DNA of 64,000 nt from JAQVEM01 sp964610315 (GCA_964610315.1 CAZSVM010000014.1:1-64000), one strand, 5' to 3'. Shown: positions 1 through 10,262, counted from the stretch's first letter. Numbers and translations are program-made. Notes: generated by a model from the sequence alone, not told the origin.

Positions 1-181
1 TTTCGCTGAACAAAACTGGGACTTTTAGGTGACATAATCGCTGAATATTGACATAGCGTATGTACATCCGGTTTTACCGCTCTTCGGTGATAGAGCCGTT
101 TCTATTCTATTCATAGAAAATACCACTTCTACCCGTTATAAAGAGTGCAGTTTTACCCCGGAATACGAATTTTTTCTTTTT

Positions 182-1195
182 TCAAGTTTTCTTTTTTTCT
201 TTTTTGCCGGTATCTAAATTTAGCATACCCTTTACTTTTTTCTCGATCTCATCCATTGTTTCCACATTCTGGGTTAGAAACATTTTTGCATTCTCTCTTC
301 CCTGTCCGATTCGTTCACCTTTATATGAATACCATGATCCGCTTTTTTCCACAATCCCCAGCTCCGTAGCCACATCGATTATGCTGCCTTCCTTTGATAT
401 GCCTCTTCCATACATTATATCAAATTCTGCACTCTTAAAGGGAGGCGCAACTTTATTCTTTACCACTTTGACCCGAACCCTGTTACCGATAGCTTCGGTT
501 CCGCTTTTAATACTGTCGATTCTCCTTATATCCAGCCTAACCGAGGAATAGAATTTTAATGCCCTTCCTCCCGGTGTCACTTCCGGATTGCCAAACATAA
601 TTCCTATTTTTTCTCTGAGCTGATTAATAAAAACTACTGAAGTTTTGGTTTTACTTACCACCCCGGTTATCTTTCTTAAAGCCTGGGACATCAATCTGGC
701 CTGAAGTCCCACATGAGAATCTCCTATTTCACCCTCCAGTTCTGCCTTGGGTACCAGAGCAGCTACGGAATCTATTACAATCACGTCCAGGGCACCGCTC
801 TTCAACAAAATCTCACATATTTCCAAAGCCTGCTCCCCGTTATCCGGCTGAGAAAGCAGGAGTTCTTCAACATTTACACCCACATTCCGGGCATAACCGG
901 GATCCAACGCATGCTCGGCATCTATAAAAGCTGCGATACCGCCCGCTTTTTGAGCATTGGCAATAATATGCAGAGCAAGAGTTGTTTTTCCAGAAGCTTC
1001 CGGCCCAAAAATTTCGGTTACCCTTCCCCTTGGTATTCCACCAATTCCCAGGGCTATATCAAGTTCCAGCGAATTTGTCGATATGCAGCCTATATCCAGG
1101 AGCAAACTTTTTTCTCCCAGCCTCATTATAGCGCCGCCTCCGTACTGCCTTTCGATTTGAGATACCGTATTTTCTATAATTTTTTCTCTATCCAT
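182..1195 (-). CDS. recA: Recombinase RecA
   Basis: RecA forms ATP-dependent filaments on single-stranded DNA, catalyses strand exchange and promotes LexA-type self-cleavage. The 337-residue protein has the Walker A motif GPEASGKT at residues 64-71, the core DVIVIDSVAAL strand, and the L1/L2 region with FINQLREKIG and GNPEVTPGGRALKF. I chose the ATG at 1,193-1,195 because GGAGG (1,203-1,207) sits 7 bases upstream; a TTG seven codons further out would place that site inside the gene. The C-terminus is lysine-rich (GKKEKKKT) rather than acidic as in many RecAs. It is the last gene of the cinA-thpR-recA group, separated from thpR by about 160 bases, so it may have its own promoter, though I could not identify a LexA box there. 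Confidence 0.98.
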   Translation of the reverse strand: MDREKIIENTVSQIERQYGGGAIMRLGEKSLLLDIGCISTNSLELDIALGIGGIPRGRVTEIFGPEASGKTTLALHIIANAQKAGGIAAFIDAEHALDPGYARNVGVNVEELLLSQPDNGEQALEICEILLKSGALDVIVIDSVAALVPKAELEGEIGDSHVGLQARLMSQALRKITGVVSKTKTSVVFINQLREKIGIMFGNPEVTPGGRALKFYSSVRLDIRRIDSIKSGTEAIGNRVRVKVVKNKVAPPFKSAEFDIMYGRGISKEGSIIDVATELGIVEKSGSWYSYKGERIGQGRENAKMFLTQNVETMDEIEKKVKGMLNLDTGKKEKKKT

Positions 1196-1353
1196 ATCAA
1201 ATCCTCCAATAAACAAATATATTTAAAAAAATAAAATATTAAACAACAACAGCTTTACGCGTAAGCAATAACTATATACCCAATTACACATAAGCTCATT
1301 TTAACATATTAATAATATTTTTAAATAAAAAAATACGTTCAAGAAGCTATTTT

Positions 1354-1929
1354 TTATTTTAAACTAAAATTATTCAGAATGATATACTCAGCTCCTTCCG
1401 GTTTGAGCCTACTTTCGAATAATGTAATTTCCGAACAATCCATGTTTATATCAAAATTCACCTTATGTTTGCCGGTTATTTGTTCTATATTCTCCTTATT
1501 CTTTATCCTGGCAATAGTAATGTGTGGAGAAAATTTCCTTTTTTCTCTTTTTATCTTAATCCGGTTAAGATTATCTTCCAGCTGATTATAAACTTTGCTT
1601 ATACTGTCGCCGCCCCTGTCTATTTCTAAAAAAATAACTCTGGCATTAACGGGATTTGGAAATGCACTTATTTCCCCGCTTATATTATATTTAAACTTTT
1701 CAAATACATCGACGGTCGTCTTTATGGCTTTTTCTATTTTACTTATTTTACCAGCATCCACATTCCCCAGGAATTTTAAAGTTATATGAATGTTGGAAGC
1801 AGGTACTAATTTTATGAACCTATCTTTTCCTAACAAATTCACCGTAAAATTATATATATTATCTTTTACGGCTTCTGGAATATCTATGGCTATGAATAAT
1901 CTTTTTTTTGATTCATCTCTATTATCCAA
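1354..1929 (-). CDS. thpR: RNA 2',3'-cyclic phosphodiesterase (2H family)
   Basis: This is a 2H phosphoesterase of the LigT/ThpR family, which hydrolyses 2',3'-cyclic phosphates in RNA. Both catalytic HxTx motifs are present: HITLKFLG near residue 47 and HITIARIK near residue 135. The length of 191 residues is normal. The start is a TTG at 1,927-1,929; no ATG or GTG lies near it, and the family N-terminus (KKRLFIAIDIPE) begins right after, so the TTG is probably real. An AGAGAG sequence upstream may serve as a weak ribosome site. It follows cinA by 4 bases and precedes recA, a common order in Firmicutes-like genomes. Confidence 0.93.
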   Translation of the reverse strand: MDNRDESKKRLFIAIDIPEAVKDNIYNFTVNLLGKDRFIKLVPASNIHITLKFLGNVDAGKISKIEKAIKTTVDVFEKFKYNISGEISAFPNPVNARVIFLEIDRGGDSISKVYNQLEDNLNRIKIKREKRKFSPHITIARIKNKENIEQITGKHKVNFDINMDCSEITLFESRLKPEGAEYIILNNFSLK

Positions 1930-1933
1930 TAAA

Positions 1934-3223
1934 CTATCTCTCTTTTAATCTTTTTTCATTTATTGCCGTTCTTAATTCATTTAATATAAATTGCGCGGTC
2001 CTGAATTTGATCTCACATCTGGTACCCGGAAAAAACTTTTCAAATGCTTTTTCATATCCGTCCGGTCCCAGCACACAGCAGTAAACCAGGCCAACTTTTT
2101 TATTCTCTGCTTCCGGTCCGGCATAACCGGTCACGCCTAACGAGTAATCCGAATTAAAAATCTCTTTTACCTTTTTTGCCATGTTCAAACATACTTCTCT
2201 GCTTACTGCCCCGTACCTAGTCAGAGTATTTTCATCAATATCGAGCAATTTGACCTTGGAAAAATTTGAATAGGATACTATGCCTCCCAAAAAAAATTTT
2301 GAACTTCCAGGTGTGTCGGTAATAATACTGCTAATCAAACCTCCGGTTATGGATTCAGCAGTACTGACAGTTAAATCACCGCCAATTTTTTTAATAATTT
2401 CCTTCAAATTATCTGAAATTAAAGTATCATCCTTCCCATAAAAATAATTTCCCAGTTTATCGGAAATCTTCTCCTCAATCTTCCTCAAATTTCTATCGGC
2501 CTTTCCTGCATCCGGGGCTTTTGCTACCAGTATTATTTTTATCAAACCGGGATCGGCAGTAATTCCTATCTGTACATTTATTTTTCCGGCTTCGCTGGTA
2601 ATCTCTTTGATTCTTTCTTCTATTTCTGTTTCACTAATATCAGTAGTCAGAAGCGTTGATTTTCTAATCTTTATTTTGATACCCTTTGAAGCTCTCTTCC
2701 TCATCATTTCTTCTAAAAATGGCGTAACATCTTCCTCGAACATACTCGTCATCTCTCTGGGAACCCCTGGTATGCAAAACAAAATTTTCCCACTATCCAG
2801 CATTATTCTAAATCCGGAAGCACTACCTAATTTTGGTTTTATAGGAAAGGAACCTTCAGGGATATAAGACTGCCGCAGCAACCTCTCGGTGATTTTTTTA
2901 CTCTTTACTTTCCTGGTAAACTTAAGACTGGTATTATCGAGACTTTTGTCTCTTACCAGTTTTAAATTTAATACCGAAGCAACTACACTTCTGGTAACAT
3001 CGTCATCGGTAGGACCAAGCCCCCCGTTAATTATTACCAGATCACTGTACTGCAGACTTTGCCCCACGACATTGGATATCTCCTTCAGGTCATCTCCGAC
3101 CGTAAACATATATTTACACTCTATACCCAGATCGGTAACCCTTTCTGCAATATATCTGGAATTCTTATCCAATATTAATCCGAGATTTAATTCGGTTCCA
3201 ATGCTTATTATCGAACAAATCAT
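1934..3223 (-). CDS. cinA: CinA, competence/damage-inducible nicotinamide-nucleotide amidase family protein
   Basis: CinA proteins join an N-terminal MoaB/MogA-like domain (ADP-ribose pyrophosphatase in some members) to a C-terminal PncC-type amidase that deamidates nicotinamide mononucleotide. The 429 residues match the full two-domain form. The N-terminal part shows ISIGTELNLG and the GGLGPTDDDVT motif near residues 68-78. The C-terminal part shows AESITGGLIS, TPGSSKFFLGGIVSYS and LGVTGYAGP, the normal PncC signatures. The start is ATG at 3,221-3,223. It sits 20 bases after ftsK and 4 bases before thpR, so translation is probably coupled within one operon that ends in recA. Confidence 0.95.
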   Translation of the reverse strand: MICSIISIGTELNLGLILDKNSRYIAERVTDLGIECKYMFTVGDDLKEISNVVGQSLQYSDLVIINGGLGPTDDDVTRSVVASVLNLKLVRDKSLDNTSLKFTRKVKSKKITERLLRQSYIPEGSFPIKPKLGSASGFRIMLDSGKILFCIPGVPREMTSMFEEDVTPFLEEMMRKRASKGIKIKIRKSTLLTTDISETEIEERIKEITSEAGKINVQIGITADPGLIKIILVAKAPDAGKADRNLRKIEEKISDKLGNYFYGKDDTLISDNLKEIIKKIGGDLTVSTAESITGGLISSIITDTPGSSKFFLGGIVSYSNFSKVKLLDIDENTLTRYGAVSREVCLNMAKKVKEIFNSDYSLGVTGYAGPEAENKKVGLVYCCVLGPDGYEKAFEKFFPGTRCEIKFRTAQFILNELRTAINEKRLKER

Positions 3224-3243
3224 GTTTATGCTTCTATGTAACT

Positions 3244-5523
3244 CTAGATTTCTTCCTCTTCCAATAATTTGACCAGTTCTTCTTTTGAAATCAGTACCTC
3301 TCTGGGTTTACTGCCGTCATAACCGCTAACCATTCTTCTGTCTTCCATTTGATCAATAATTCTTGCTGCTCTGGAGTATCCTATCTTTAATCTCCTTTGC
3401 AGCAGCGAAGCCGACGCGTGTCCGAAATCCACAACCACTTTCAAAGCTTCATAGAACAGCTCATCTTCATCGCTTATATTAATCTCATCTTCACTCATTT
3501 TTTTTGAGATCTCCAGACTATACTCGGGGGTACTTATGTTTTTTATATAGGCGGTAATCATTTCTATCTCATTAGAAGTCACAAACGACCCCTGTACCCT
3601 TTCAGGTCTGTTGGAATAATAAGGTAAATACAGCATATCTCCTTTTCCTACCAGTTTCTCTGCCCCTGCGCAGTCCAGAATAACCCGGGAGTCCACATTA
3701 GAGGAGACCATAAATGCTATTCTTGAGGGTATGTTTGCTTTAATTAATCCGGTTATTATATTAACTGAAGGCCTCTGGGTAGATATCAATAAATGAATGC
3801 CCACTGCCCTTCCCATCTGGGCAATCCTACAGATACTGTCTTCTACTTCCGTAGCTGATAACATCATCAGATCGGCAAGTTCATCTATAAAAACCAGAAC
3901 ATAGGGAAGCGGCCTGAAATTTTCTTCTCCATTTCTACTTCTTTTGGCCTCGAAGTTATACATTTCCAGAGATTTAAAATTTTTATCGACCAACAGTTTG
4001 AATCTATTCTCCATTTCTCCTACTACCCAGGAAAGTGCCGAAGCTGCCTTTTTGGGATTGATAACCACTGGTGATAAAAGATAGGGAATTCCATTATAAA
4101 TACTGAGTTCTACCATCTTGGGGTCAATCATAACAAATCTAACTTCACTGGGTTTTACTTTCATTAACAGGGAAATGATAATACTGTTAAGACAAGAACT
4201 TTTTCCCGAGTTAGTGGCACCTGCAATCAATATATGGGGCATTTTAGCTATATCCATATAAATTATATTTCCGGAGAGATTCCTACCCAGTGGAACATTC
4301 AGTAAATTATCAGTTAAATTTCTATCATCATTAGAAAAAATATCTCCCAGAGTAACTATGCTTCTAATACTGTTTGGTACCTCGATACCAATAGCAGATT
4401 TCCCTGGGATAGGGGTTAGAATTCTAATATCGGGCGAACCGAGAGCAACGCAAAAGTCATCCTCAAGACTCAGCAGTCTCTGAACTTTCACCCCCGGTGA
4501 AAGTTTCAATTCATAAAGAGTTACTGTAGGGCCGCTGATTACTCTATCTATTCTGGCATCAAGATTGAAATCGCCAAACAACTTATTTAAGGTATGTGCC
4601 CTTTCCTTAACACTCTGTTTGTATAACCTGGATGGTATATCTTTGGATTTTTTTAACAAATTTATAGGAGGCAGTCTGTAATTATTCTCCAGCTCATTAT
4701 TTTTCACTATGGGAATTTTTAGCTGATTGACGTCAGATTTAGTCATATCCGGCTTTTTTATAAACTCGGCCGGTATTCCCAGTTTTTCCCTCAACGCACT
4801 ATCCGTACCATCGATGACTTCGAATTTCTTAAATGTTGTCTCTTTTTTATGGCTATATATTTTATCCACATCCCCTTCGATTTTTTCTGATATTTCAGCT
4901 TCTTCCATAAGACCTTTTTTTCTGAAAAATTCCCCTGCCGGCTTTAATTTTATCTTTTTGAACAAGTATATTATTTTTCTTCCAACATCCACCAATGATA
5001 TCTTGGTAATAATCAATATGGATATAACTATAAAAACAGACAATATTACCACCGCACCGGCACTGCTGAAAAGCTTGTATAATCCATAAAAGATCCCTGC
5101 CCCTACAATACCTCCCTTGGTTCTTATCAGCACTTCATCAAAAACATTAGCGTATCTGAAGTTATTGCCAAGTATTCCCAGTATGGAGAAAAACAGCAGG
5201 AAAAATCCCCATCCCAGGCTGGAGGGCAGAAGACGGATTCTTTTCAGGAAAAAACTAAAACCCCAGATTATAAGCATAAAAGGGATTAAAAATTTTCCAA
5301 CTCCAAAAGTGAAAGATAGAAAATTATTAATCGATTTATTTATTAAACCGGCATCCGAAAAGCCGTATACACTAATGAACAATAAAATGGAAAGCATTAT
5401 TATCAAAACACCATATACTTCGGTTCTTCTTTTGACATATCTTTTTTTAATTTTAGAATTAACTGCCATGGAACTTTTCCCAGCCTTCTTAATTTTTCTT
5501 CTTTTATTCTTTGATCGATTCAT
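3244..5523 (-). CDS. ftsK: DNA translocase FtsK/SpoIIIE
   Basis: This is a membrane-anchored hexameric DNA pump that clears chromosome ends from the division septum. The 759-residue protein starts with a basic segment, then about four membrane segments between residues 35 and 175. A linker follows, then the motor domain with Walker A AGATNSGKS at 434-442 and Walker B LVFIDELADL. The C-terminus carries a winged-helix gamma domain (LLQRRLKIGYSRAARIIDQM) that reads KOPS-type sequences in relatives. The length is that of the short SpoIIIE/FtsK class. The start is ATG at 5,521-5,523, preceded by a 22-base gap from rnj. It is upstream of cinA in the same orientation. Confidence 0.97.
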   Translation of the reverse strand: MNRSKNKRRKIKKAGKSSMAVNSKIKKRYVKRRTEVYGVLIIMLSILLFISVYGFSDAGLINKSINNFLSFTFGVGKFLIPFMLIIWGFSFFLKRIRLLPSSLGWGFFLLFFSILGILGNNFRYANVFDEVLIRTKGGIVGAGIFYGLYKLFSSAGAVVILSVFIVISILIITKISLVDVGRKIIYLFKKIKLKPAGEFFRKKGLMEEAEISEKIEGDVDKIYSHKKETTFKKFEVIDGTDSALREKLGIPAEFIKKPDMTKSDVNQLKIPIVKNNELENNYRLPPINLLKKSKDIPSRLYKQSVKERAHTLNKLFGDFNLDARIDRVISGPTVTLYELKLSPGVKVQRLLSLEDDFCVALGSPDIRILTPIPGKSAIGIEVPNSIRSIVTLGDIFSNDDRNLTDNLLNVPLGRNLSGNIIYMDIAKMPHILIAGATNSGKSSCLNSIIISLLMKVKPSEVRFVMIDPKMVELSIYNGIPYLLSPVVINPKKAASALSWVVGEMENRFKLLVDKNFKSLEMYNFEAKRSRNGEENFRPLPYVLVFIDELADLMMLSATEVEDSICRIAQMGRAVGIHLLISTQRPSVNIITGLIKANIPSRIAFMVSSNVDSRVILDCAGAEKLVGKGDMLYLPYYSNRPERVQGSFVTSNEIEMITAYIKNISTPEYSLEISKKMSEDEINISDEDELFYEALKVVVDFGHASASLLQRRLKIGYSRAARIIDQMEDRRMVSGYDGSKPREVLISKEELVKLLEEEEI

Positions 5524-5545
5524 TTTTAAGGGATTTAAATTTTAA

Positions 5546-7219
5546 TTAATGTTTGTAAGAACTTACTACTCTCGTTATTATTATAGGTCTTATTCCTGCT
5601 TTTTTAAAAATAAATTTTTCTACCCTGTCATTAATAAAATTCTCTATGGTGGTCCTACCGGTAACATTACCAGAAAAACAGGTTTTTATGGAATCCTTTA
5701 TAATTTTTATGGATTGATCGATAATTTCTTTTAAATTTTCGATATATATTATTCCCTTCATAGTAAAATCAGGTTCGCATAAGATAACCCTCTTGATATA
5801 ATCTACTCCGACCACTATAAATATAATCCCGTTTCTTGACAATGTCCTCCTGTCTTTTAGTACTATATCTTCTATATTTCCCATTCCTATGCCATCTATA
5901 TAAATAGTCTGGGGATGTAAATTTCCGGAAACTCTGCATAAATTGGAATTCATCTTAATAATATCTCCATCTTCCGCTATTATAATATTATCTTCGCTCA
6001 TTCCCATTGATTTTGCTATTTGTGCATTCTGTACCTTGTGTTTATCTTCTCCATGAATAGGAATAAAATACTTAGGATTGGTTAAATTTATCATAATTTT
6101 TATTTCTTCACGCGCGGCATGACCGGATACATGTACACCGGCTATGGACTCATAAAAAACATCTGCTCCCTGTTTGATTAATCTATTGATAGTATCGGAT
6201 ATAGCTCTCTCATTTCCGGGAATTGGAGAAGCAGAAATTATTACCATATCCCCTTTCATAATATTGATCCTTTTATGTTCCCCCAAGGCCATTCGATTTA
6301 AAGCCGAAAGAGGTTCACCCTGGCTGCCGGTGGCAAGTATTACTATTTCTTTTATGGGAAAATCATCAATTTTGGTTATAGGGATTATAGTATCCTCAGG
6401 AATTTTTAAGTAACCCAGTTCGGAAGAAACTCTAATAGTTTTTAAAATCGATTTACCGGAGATGGCAACTTTTTTCCCTAATTTACTGGCTACATCCAGT
6501 ACCTGCTGTATTCTATGTATATGAGAGGAAAAAGTGGCCACAATAATTCTTTTAGAAGCCTTCTCAAATTTATCGAGCAGTGTTTTACCCACATCACTCT
6601 CCGGAAGAGTAAATCCTATTTCTTCAGCATTGGTGCTGTCACATAAAAGAGCCAGCACACCTTCCTGGCCCGCTTTTGCAATCTTTGAAAATTGAGTAAT
6701 CCTTTTATCAATAGGAGTATGATCAAATTTAAAATCCCCGGTATGCACTATAGTACCGATATCTGTTCTTATAATCAGTCCAACCCCATCCGGTACACTA
6801 TGATTGACTCTAAAAAACTCTATATGAAACGGTCCGATATTCAGTAGTTTATCAGGGTCTATCTTATTATATTCTACTGGGATTTGGCTCTGTATATTAT
6901 CGAACTTTATTTTGGTTAAACCTATAGTAAGCGGGGTAGCAAATACAGGAACGTTTATCTCTTTGAATAAAAATGGAAGAGCACCAATATGATCTTCATG
7001 TCCGTGGGTAAGTATTATTGCTTTTACCTTACTTTTGTTCTTTTTGACGTATGAAAAATCCGGTATTATAAAATCAACTCCAGGCATATCTTCATTGGGA
7101 AACATCAATCCGCAGTCGACAACTATAATCTGATTATCCTTTTCAAAGACCATTATATTCTTGCCGATACCGCTTAATCCTCCCAGCGGTATTAATTTTA
7201 GACTAGTTCTCTTTGCCAT
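5546..7219 (-). CDS. rnj: Ribonuclease J
   Basis: RNase J is a metallo-beta-lactamase/beta-CASP enzyme with 5'-3' exonuclease and endonuclease activity in mRNA decay and rRNA maturation. The zinc motif HGHEDH is at residues 72-77. Further motifs are NHSVPDGVG, HTGDFKFDHTP, CDSTNAE and the beta-CASP/C-terminal GVHVSGHAAREE and PIHGEDKH segments. The 557 residues are the usual length. The start is ATG at 7,217-7,219. Only one RNase J gene is seen here, together with PNPase nearby. Its place directly after dapA is typical of Firmicutes-like genomes. Confidence 0.97.
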   Translation of the reverse strand: MAKRTSLKLIPLGGLSGIGKNIMVFEKDNQIIVVDCGLMFPNEDMPGVDFIIPDFSYVKKNKSKVKAIILTHGHEDHIGALPFLFKEINVPVFATPLTIGLTKIKFDNIQSQIPVEYNKIDPDKLLNIGPFHIEFFRVNHSVPDGVGLIIRTDIGTIVHTGDFKFDHTPIDKRITQFSKIAKAGQEGVLALLCDSTNAEEIGFTLPESDVGKTLLDKFEKASKRIIVATFSSHIHRIQQVLDVASKLGKKVAISGKSILKTIRVSSELGYLKIPEDTIIPITKIDDFPIKEIVILATGSQGEPLSALNRMALGEHKRINIMKGDMVIISASPIPGNERAISDTINRLIKQGADVFYESIAGVHVSGHAAREEIKIMINLTNPKYFIPIHGEDKHKVQNAQIAKSMGMSEDNIIIAEDGDIIKMNSNLCRVSGNLHPQTIYIDGIGMGNIEDIVLKDRRTLSRNGIIFIVVGVDYIKRVILCEPDFTMKGIIYIENLKEIIDQSIKIIKDSIKTCFSGNVTGRTTIENFINDRVEKFIFKKAGIRPIIITRVVSSYKH

Positions 7220-7250
7220 AATTCTTTATATGCAAAACTTCACCTTCCAG

Positions 7251-8135
7251 TTAATTAATTATCTTATGTCTTTTTAAAATTTCCTTAAAAGCTGCTAGTT
7301 CCTTTTCTTCCATACTACACAGCGGTAACCTACAGGGACCGACATTAATACCTTTTAGATTTAACGCCTCCTTTATGGGAACGGGATTGGTAGCTATAAA
7401 AATACCATAGAAAATATCCAGTAGATCCTTATGCATTTCAGCTGCTTTATTAAAATCTCCTCTTTTAAAACTGGTTACCATTTCCTTTATTTCCCTGCAT
7501 ACTATGTGGGAAGCCACACTTATTACTCCATACCCACCCATAGATAATATAGGTAATGTATCTCCGTCATTCCCACTGTAAACCAGGAAATCTGCTCCGG
7601 TATCTCTGATTATTTCAGAGATTTGCCTTATATTACTGCTGGCTTCCTTTATACCATTAATATTATCTATTTTTGATAATTCCACACAGGTTCTGGAATT
7701 TATGTTAGATGACGTTCTTGATGGAATATTATATAAAATTATGGGAATTTCGACCTCACCGGCAATTGCTTCGAAATGTTTGAAAAGACCCCACTGTGAA
7801 GGTCTATTATAATAAGGTGCAACCAGCAGCAAACAGTCCACTCCTATTTTTTCCGCTTCTTTGGATAGCTCTATGGAATGCCTGGTATCATTGGAACCGG
7901 TTCCGGCAATAATTTTAACCTTATCCCCAAAATTATTCTTTACAAATTTAAATAATTCTATCTTTTCCTCATCGCTCAAAGTGGAGGTCTCTCCGGTAGA
8001 ACCGGCCAATAGAACTCCGTTACTTCCTTCATTTACAAGATACTTCAATAATTTACTGCAGGATTCAAGATCCAGATTGTAACTTTCATCGAATGGTGTA
8101 ACCATTGCCGTAATTACCTCACCTATATCTAACAT
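7251..8135 (-). CDS. dapA: 4-hydroxy-tetrahydrodipicolinate synthase
   Basis: DapA condenses pyruvate with aspartate semialdehyde, the first committed step to diaminopimelate and lysine. Family marks are the GSTGETSTLS loop that binds pyruvate, LYNIPSRT with the catalytic tyrosine, and GIKEASSN with the Schiff-base lysine. The ATG at 8,133-8,135 gives 294 residues and has an excellent GGGGGAGG site (8,141-8,148) in front of it. The longer frame starting at a TTG would bury that site. It follows dapB by 27 bases, so two consecutive steps of the DAP pathway are co-transcribed. Confidence 0.97.
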   Translation of the reverse strand: MLDIGEVITAMVTPFDESYNLDLESCSKLLKYLVNEGSNGVLLAGSTGETSTLSDEEKIELFKFVKNNFGDKVKIIAGTGSNDTRHSIELSKEAEKIGVDCLLLVAPYYNRPSQWGLFKHFEAIAGEVEIPIILYNIPSRTSSNINSRTCVELSKIDNINGIKEASSNIRQISEIIRDTGADFLVYSGNDGDTLPILSMGGYGVISVASHIVCREIKEMVTSFKRGDFNKAAEMHKDLLDIFYGIFIATNPVPIKEALNLKGINVGPCRLPLCSMEEKELAAFKEILKRHKIIN

Positions 8136-8162
8136 AAAATCCTCCCCCAATAAATAATGTAA

Positions 8163-8960
8163 TTAAATATCTATAAGCTTATCCAGCCCAAAAGTATAAG
8201 CTGGAAGTTTATCCAGATTCTTTATAGCAAGAATAACTCCGGGGTAAAACGATAATCTATCCAGACTGTCATGTCTTATCGATAATGTTTGGCCTTTTGC
8301 TCCAAAAATAATATTTTGATGAGACAACAGTCCCGGTAACCTGACACTATGAATATGAATTCCGTCTACCAGCCCGCCTCTGCAGCCTTCCACAGTTTCA
8401 GTTTCACTTTCTTTCAACCTTGATTCATTAAAAATTTTACCAAGACCTATCTCCTCGGCCGTAAATATAGAAGTACCCGAAGGAGCATCTCTTTTTTTAT
8501 CGTGATGAAGCTCTATTATTTCACAATTCTCGAAGTATCTTGATATCATTTTAGAAATTTTAATCATGACTACGGCTCCTATGGAGAAATTGGGAACGAT
8601 AAGTGTTTTGCTTCTGGACTTTAAAGCTTTGCGTTCTATACCGGTTAAATCCTTCCTGCTCAAGCCGGTGGTCCCTACTATTATATTTATATTGTTGTCA
8701 ATAGCCCAATTTATATTTTTCCTGGCCGCATGAGCATTGGTAAAATCAATAATAATATCCGGATTTAATCTTTTAATATCTTCATATGAATCATAAATTC
8801 TATATCCGGTCTTTTCTCCGGTCAAAAACTGTCCTATATCCGTACCCGCATTTTTTATATCCAGACCTCCCACTAATTCTATCTCATCTTCCTTTATCAA
8901 TTCTCCGGAAATGGAAGTTCCCATTTTACCACAAATTCCGAACATCACTATTTTTTTCAT
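8163..8960 (-). CDS. dapB: 4-hydroxy-tetrahydrodipicolinate reductase
   Basis: DapB reduces the DapA product with NAD(P)H to tetrahydrodipicolinate. The N-terminal Rossmann motif reads FGICGKMG where most enzymes have GAxGRMG. The catalytic signature is clear: ELHHDKKRDAPSGT, followed by the C-terminal HSVRLPGLLSHQ and FGAKGQTLSIRHDS segments. The 265 residues are full length. The start is ATG at 8,958-8,960. It lies 11 bases after the M16 peptidase and just upstream of dapA, in one operon. Confidence 0.96.
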   Translation of the reverse strand: MKKIVMFGICGKMGTSISGELIKEDEIELVGGLDIKNAGTDIGQFLTGEKTGYRIYDSYEDIKRLNPDIIIDFTNAHAARKNINWAIDNNINIIVGTTGLSRKDLTGIERKALKSRSKTLIVPNFSIGAVVMIKISKMISRYFENCEIIELHHDKKRDAPSGTSIFTAEEIGLGKIFNESRLKESETETVEGCRGGLVDGIHIHSVRLPGLLSHQNIIFGAKGQTLSIRHDSLDRLSFYPGVILAIKNLDKLPAYTFGLDKLIDI

Positions 8961-8971
8961 ATTAGCCTGCC

Positions 8972-10234
8972 TTAATTTACTTTCCCCATCATTACCAGAC
9001 TCATTTTGTCCAAATCAAAATACCTGGCGACAACATCATTTAAATCTTTTCGTTTTACATTATCTATTTTCTTTAATATCTGGTTAATAGTCAAAACTTT
9101 TTTATCAAATAATATTCCTTTTCCCAACCGGAACATCCTTGAACTTATATCTTCGACACCCAACACAATGTTACCCTTTAAATTCTCTTTAGCCCTTGCC
9201 AGTTCGACTTCTCTTACCCCGTTTTTAATAATATCTTTTATATCATCCTTGATAAGGTTTAAAATTCTATCAATATTCTTAGGTGACGAGGCTGCATATA
9301 TGATTATTATTCCCGTATCCCTGTATTGAATATTACTGCTGAAAATGGAATAAGTTAAACCTTCTTCCTCTCTTATTTTCTGAAATAACCTGCTGCTCAT
9401 ACTGCCGCCCAATAAATTGGTAAACAGTGAAATTGAATATTTATCTTTACTGTCACGTCTGCATCCTAAACCACCAAAACACATATGAACAGAACTGGTT
9501 TTCCTGCTTGGTATTTTCTTTATGCCTCTTATCTGCTCCGGCTTCCGGCCCTTAAAAATCTCTATTTGTTTTTTATTTCTGCTTTTACTAACGTTTTTTT
9601 TAATCTTATCTATTAAATCTTTATGTTTCACATTCCCTGCAGCAGAAATAACCATTTTACCGATATCAAATTCATCTTTAAAATATTTAAGCACAGTAGA
9701 CTTTTTAATTCTTCTAAGTGATTTTTCCGTACCCAGAATTGGCAAGCTCAGAGGATGACCGTCCAGAACCATTTCATAAAAATAATTTACCACACTCTCG
9801 GAAGGGCTGTCCTCTACCATTTTTATTTCTTCAATTACCACCTTCTTTTCTGTCCTTATATGCTCTGTCAGGAAAGAAGGATTCATGAGAATATCAAACA
9901 ATAATTCGGTACAATTATCCAGATAGGTATCAATAAAATCAGCATATATACAGCAATTTTCCTTGTCGGTGAATGCATTGAATTCGGCACCCATTAAATC
10001 AAATTCAATAGCTATATCCTTATAACTTCTCTTATGGGTGCCTTTGAACACAAGATGCTCTATAAGGTGGGTAACTCCATTGATATTTTCACTTTCATTT
10101 CTGGATCCTGCCGGTATCCAGAAACCTAATGATATGGATCTGAAATGGGGTATATATTCGCTAATTACCTTTATTCCGTTATCTAATTCAGTTATCTCAT
10201 ACTGATCAAATTTTATACTGCTTGATGAAACTAT
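8972..10234 (-). CDS. M16 zinc peptidase (processing-peptidase-like) with a non-canonical start
   Basis: This belongs to the M16B peptidases (YmxG/PqqL-like, related to mitochondrial processing peptidase), often found after pnp. The catalytic zinc motif HLIEH lies upstream of the first usable GTG at 10,051, so the gene must start further out. In the same frame the sequence is open back to an in-frame TAG inside pnp and reads through typical family sequence (LDNGIKVI, GFWIPAGSRNE). No ATG, GTG or TTG occurs there. The best-placed candidate is an ATA at 10,232-10,234, 11 bases after GAGG (10,246-10,249). It gives 420 residues, the normal family length, with HLIEH at 56-60. A sequencing error that removed a start codon is the other explanation. 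The family call is firm, but the start is a guess. Confidence 0.85.
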   Translation of the reverse strand: MVSSSSIKFDQYEITELDNGIKVISEYIPHFRSISLGFWIPAGSRNESENINGVTHLIEHLVFKGTHKRSYKDIAIEFDLMGAEFNAFTDKENCCIYADFIDTYLDNCTELLFDILMNPSFLTEHIRTEKKVVIEEIKMVEDSPSESVVNYFYEMVLDGHPLSLPILGTEKSLRRIKKSTVLKYFKDEFDIGKMVISAAGNVKHKDLIDKIKKNVSKSRNKKQIEIFKGRKPEQIRGIKKIPSRKTSSVHMCFGGLGCRRDSKDKYSISLFTNLLGGSMSSRLFQKIREEEGLTYSIFSSNIQYRDTGIIIIYAASSPKNIDRILNLIKDDIKDIIKNGVREVELARAKENLKGNIVLGVEDISSRMFRLGKGILFDKKVLTINQILKKIDNVKRKDLNDVVARYFDLDKMSLVMMGKVN

Positions 10235-10262
10235 TTTTTTATTTACCTCGCTAATAAAATAT

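Noticed and set aside
1..181. Possible gene at the left edge
   Set aside because: No frame with a plausible product, and no terminator or RNA structure clear enough to call.
1217..1353. A LexA box or clear promoter upstream of recA
   Set aside because: No GAAC-N4-GTTC-type dyad or well-spaced -35/-10 pair was found in this AT-rich gap.
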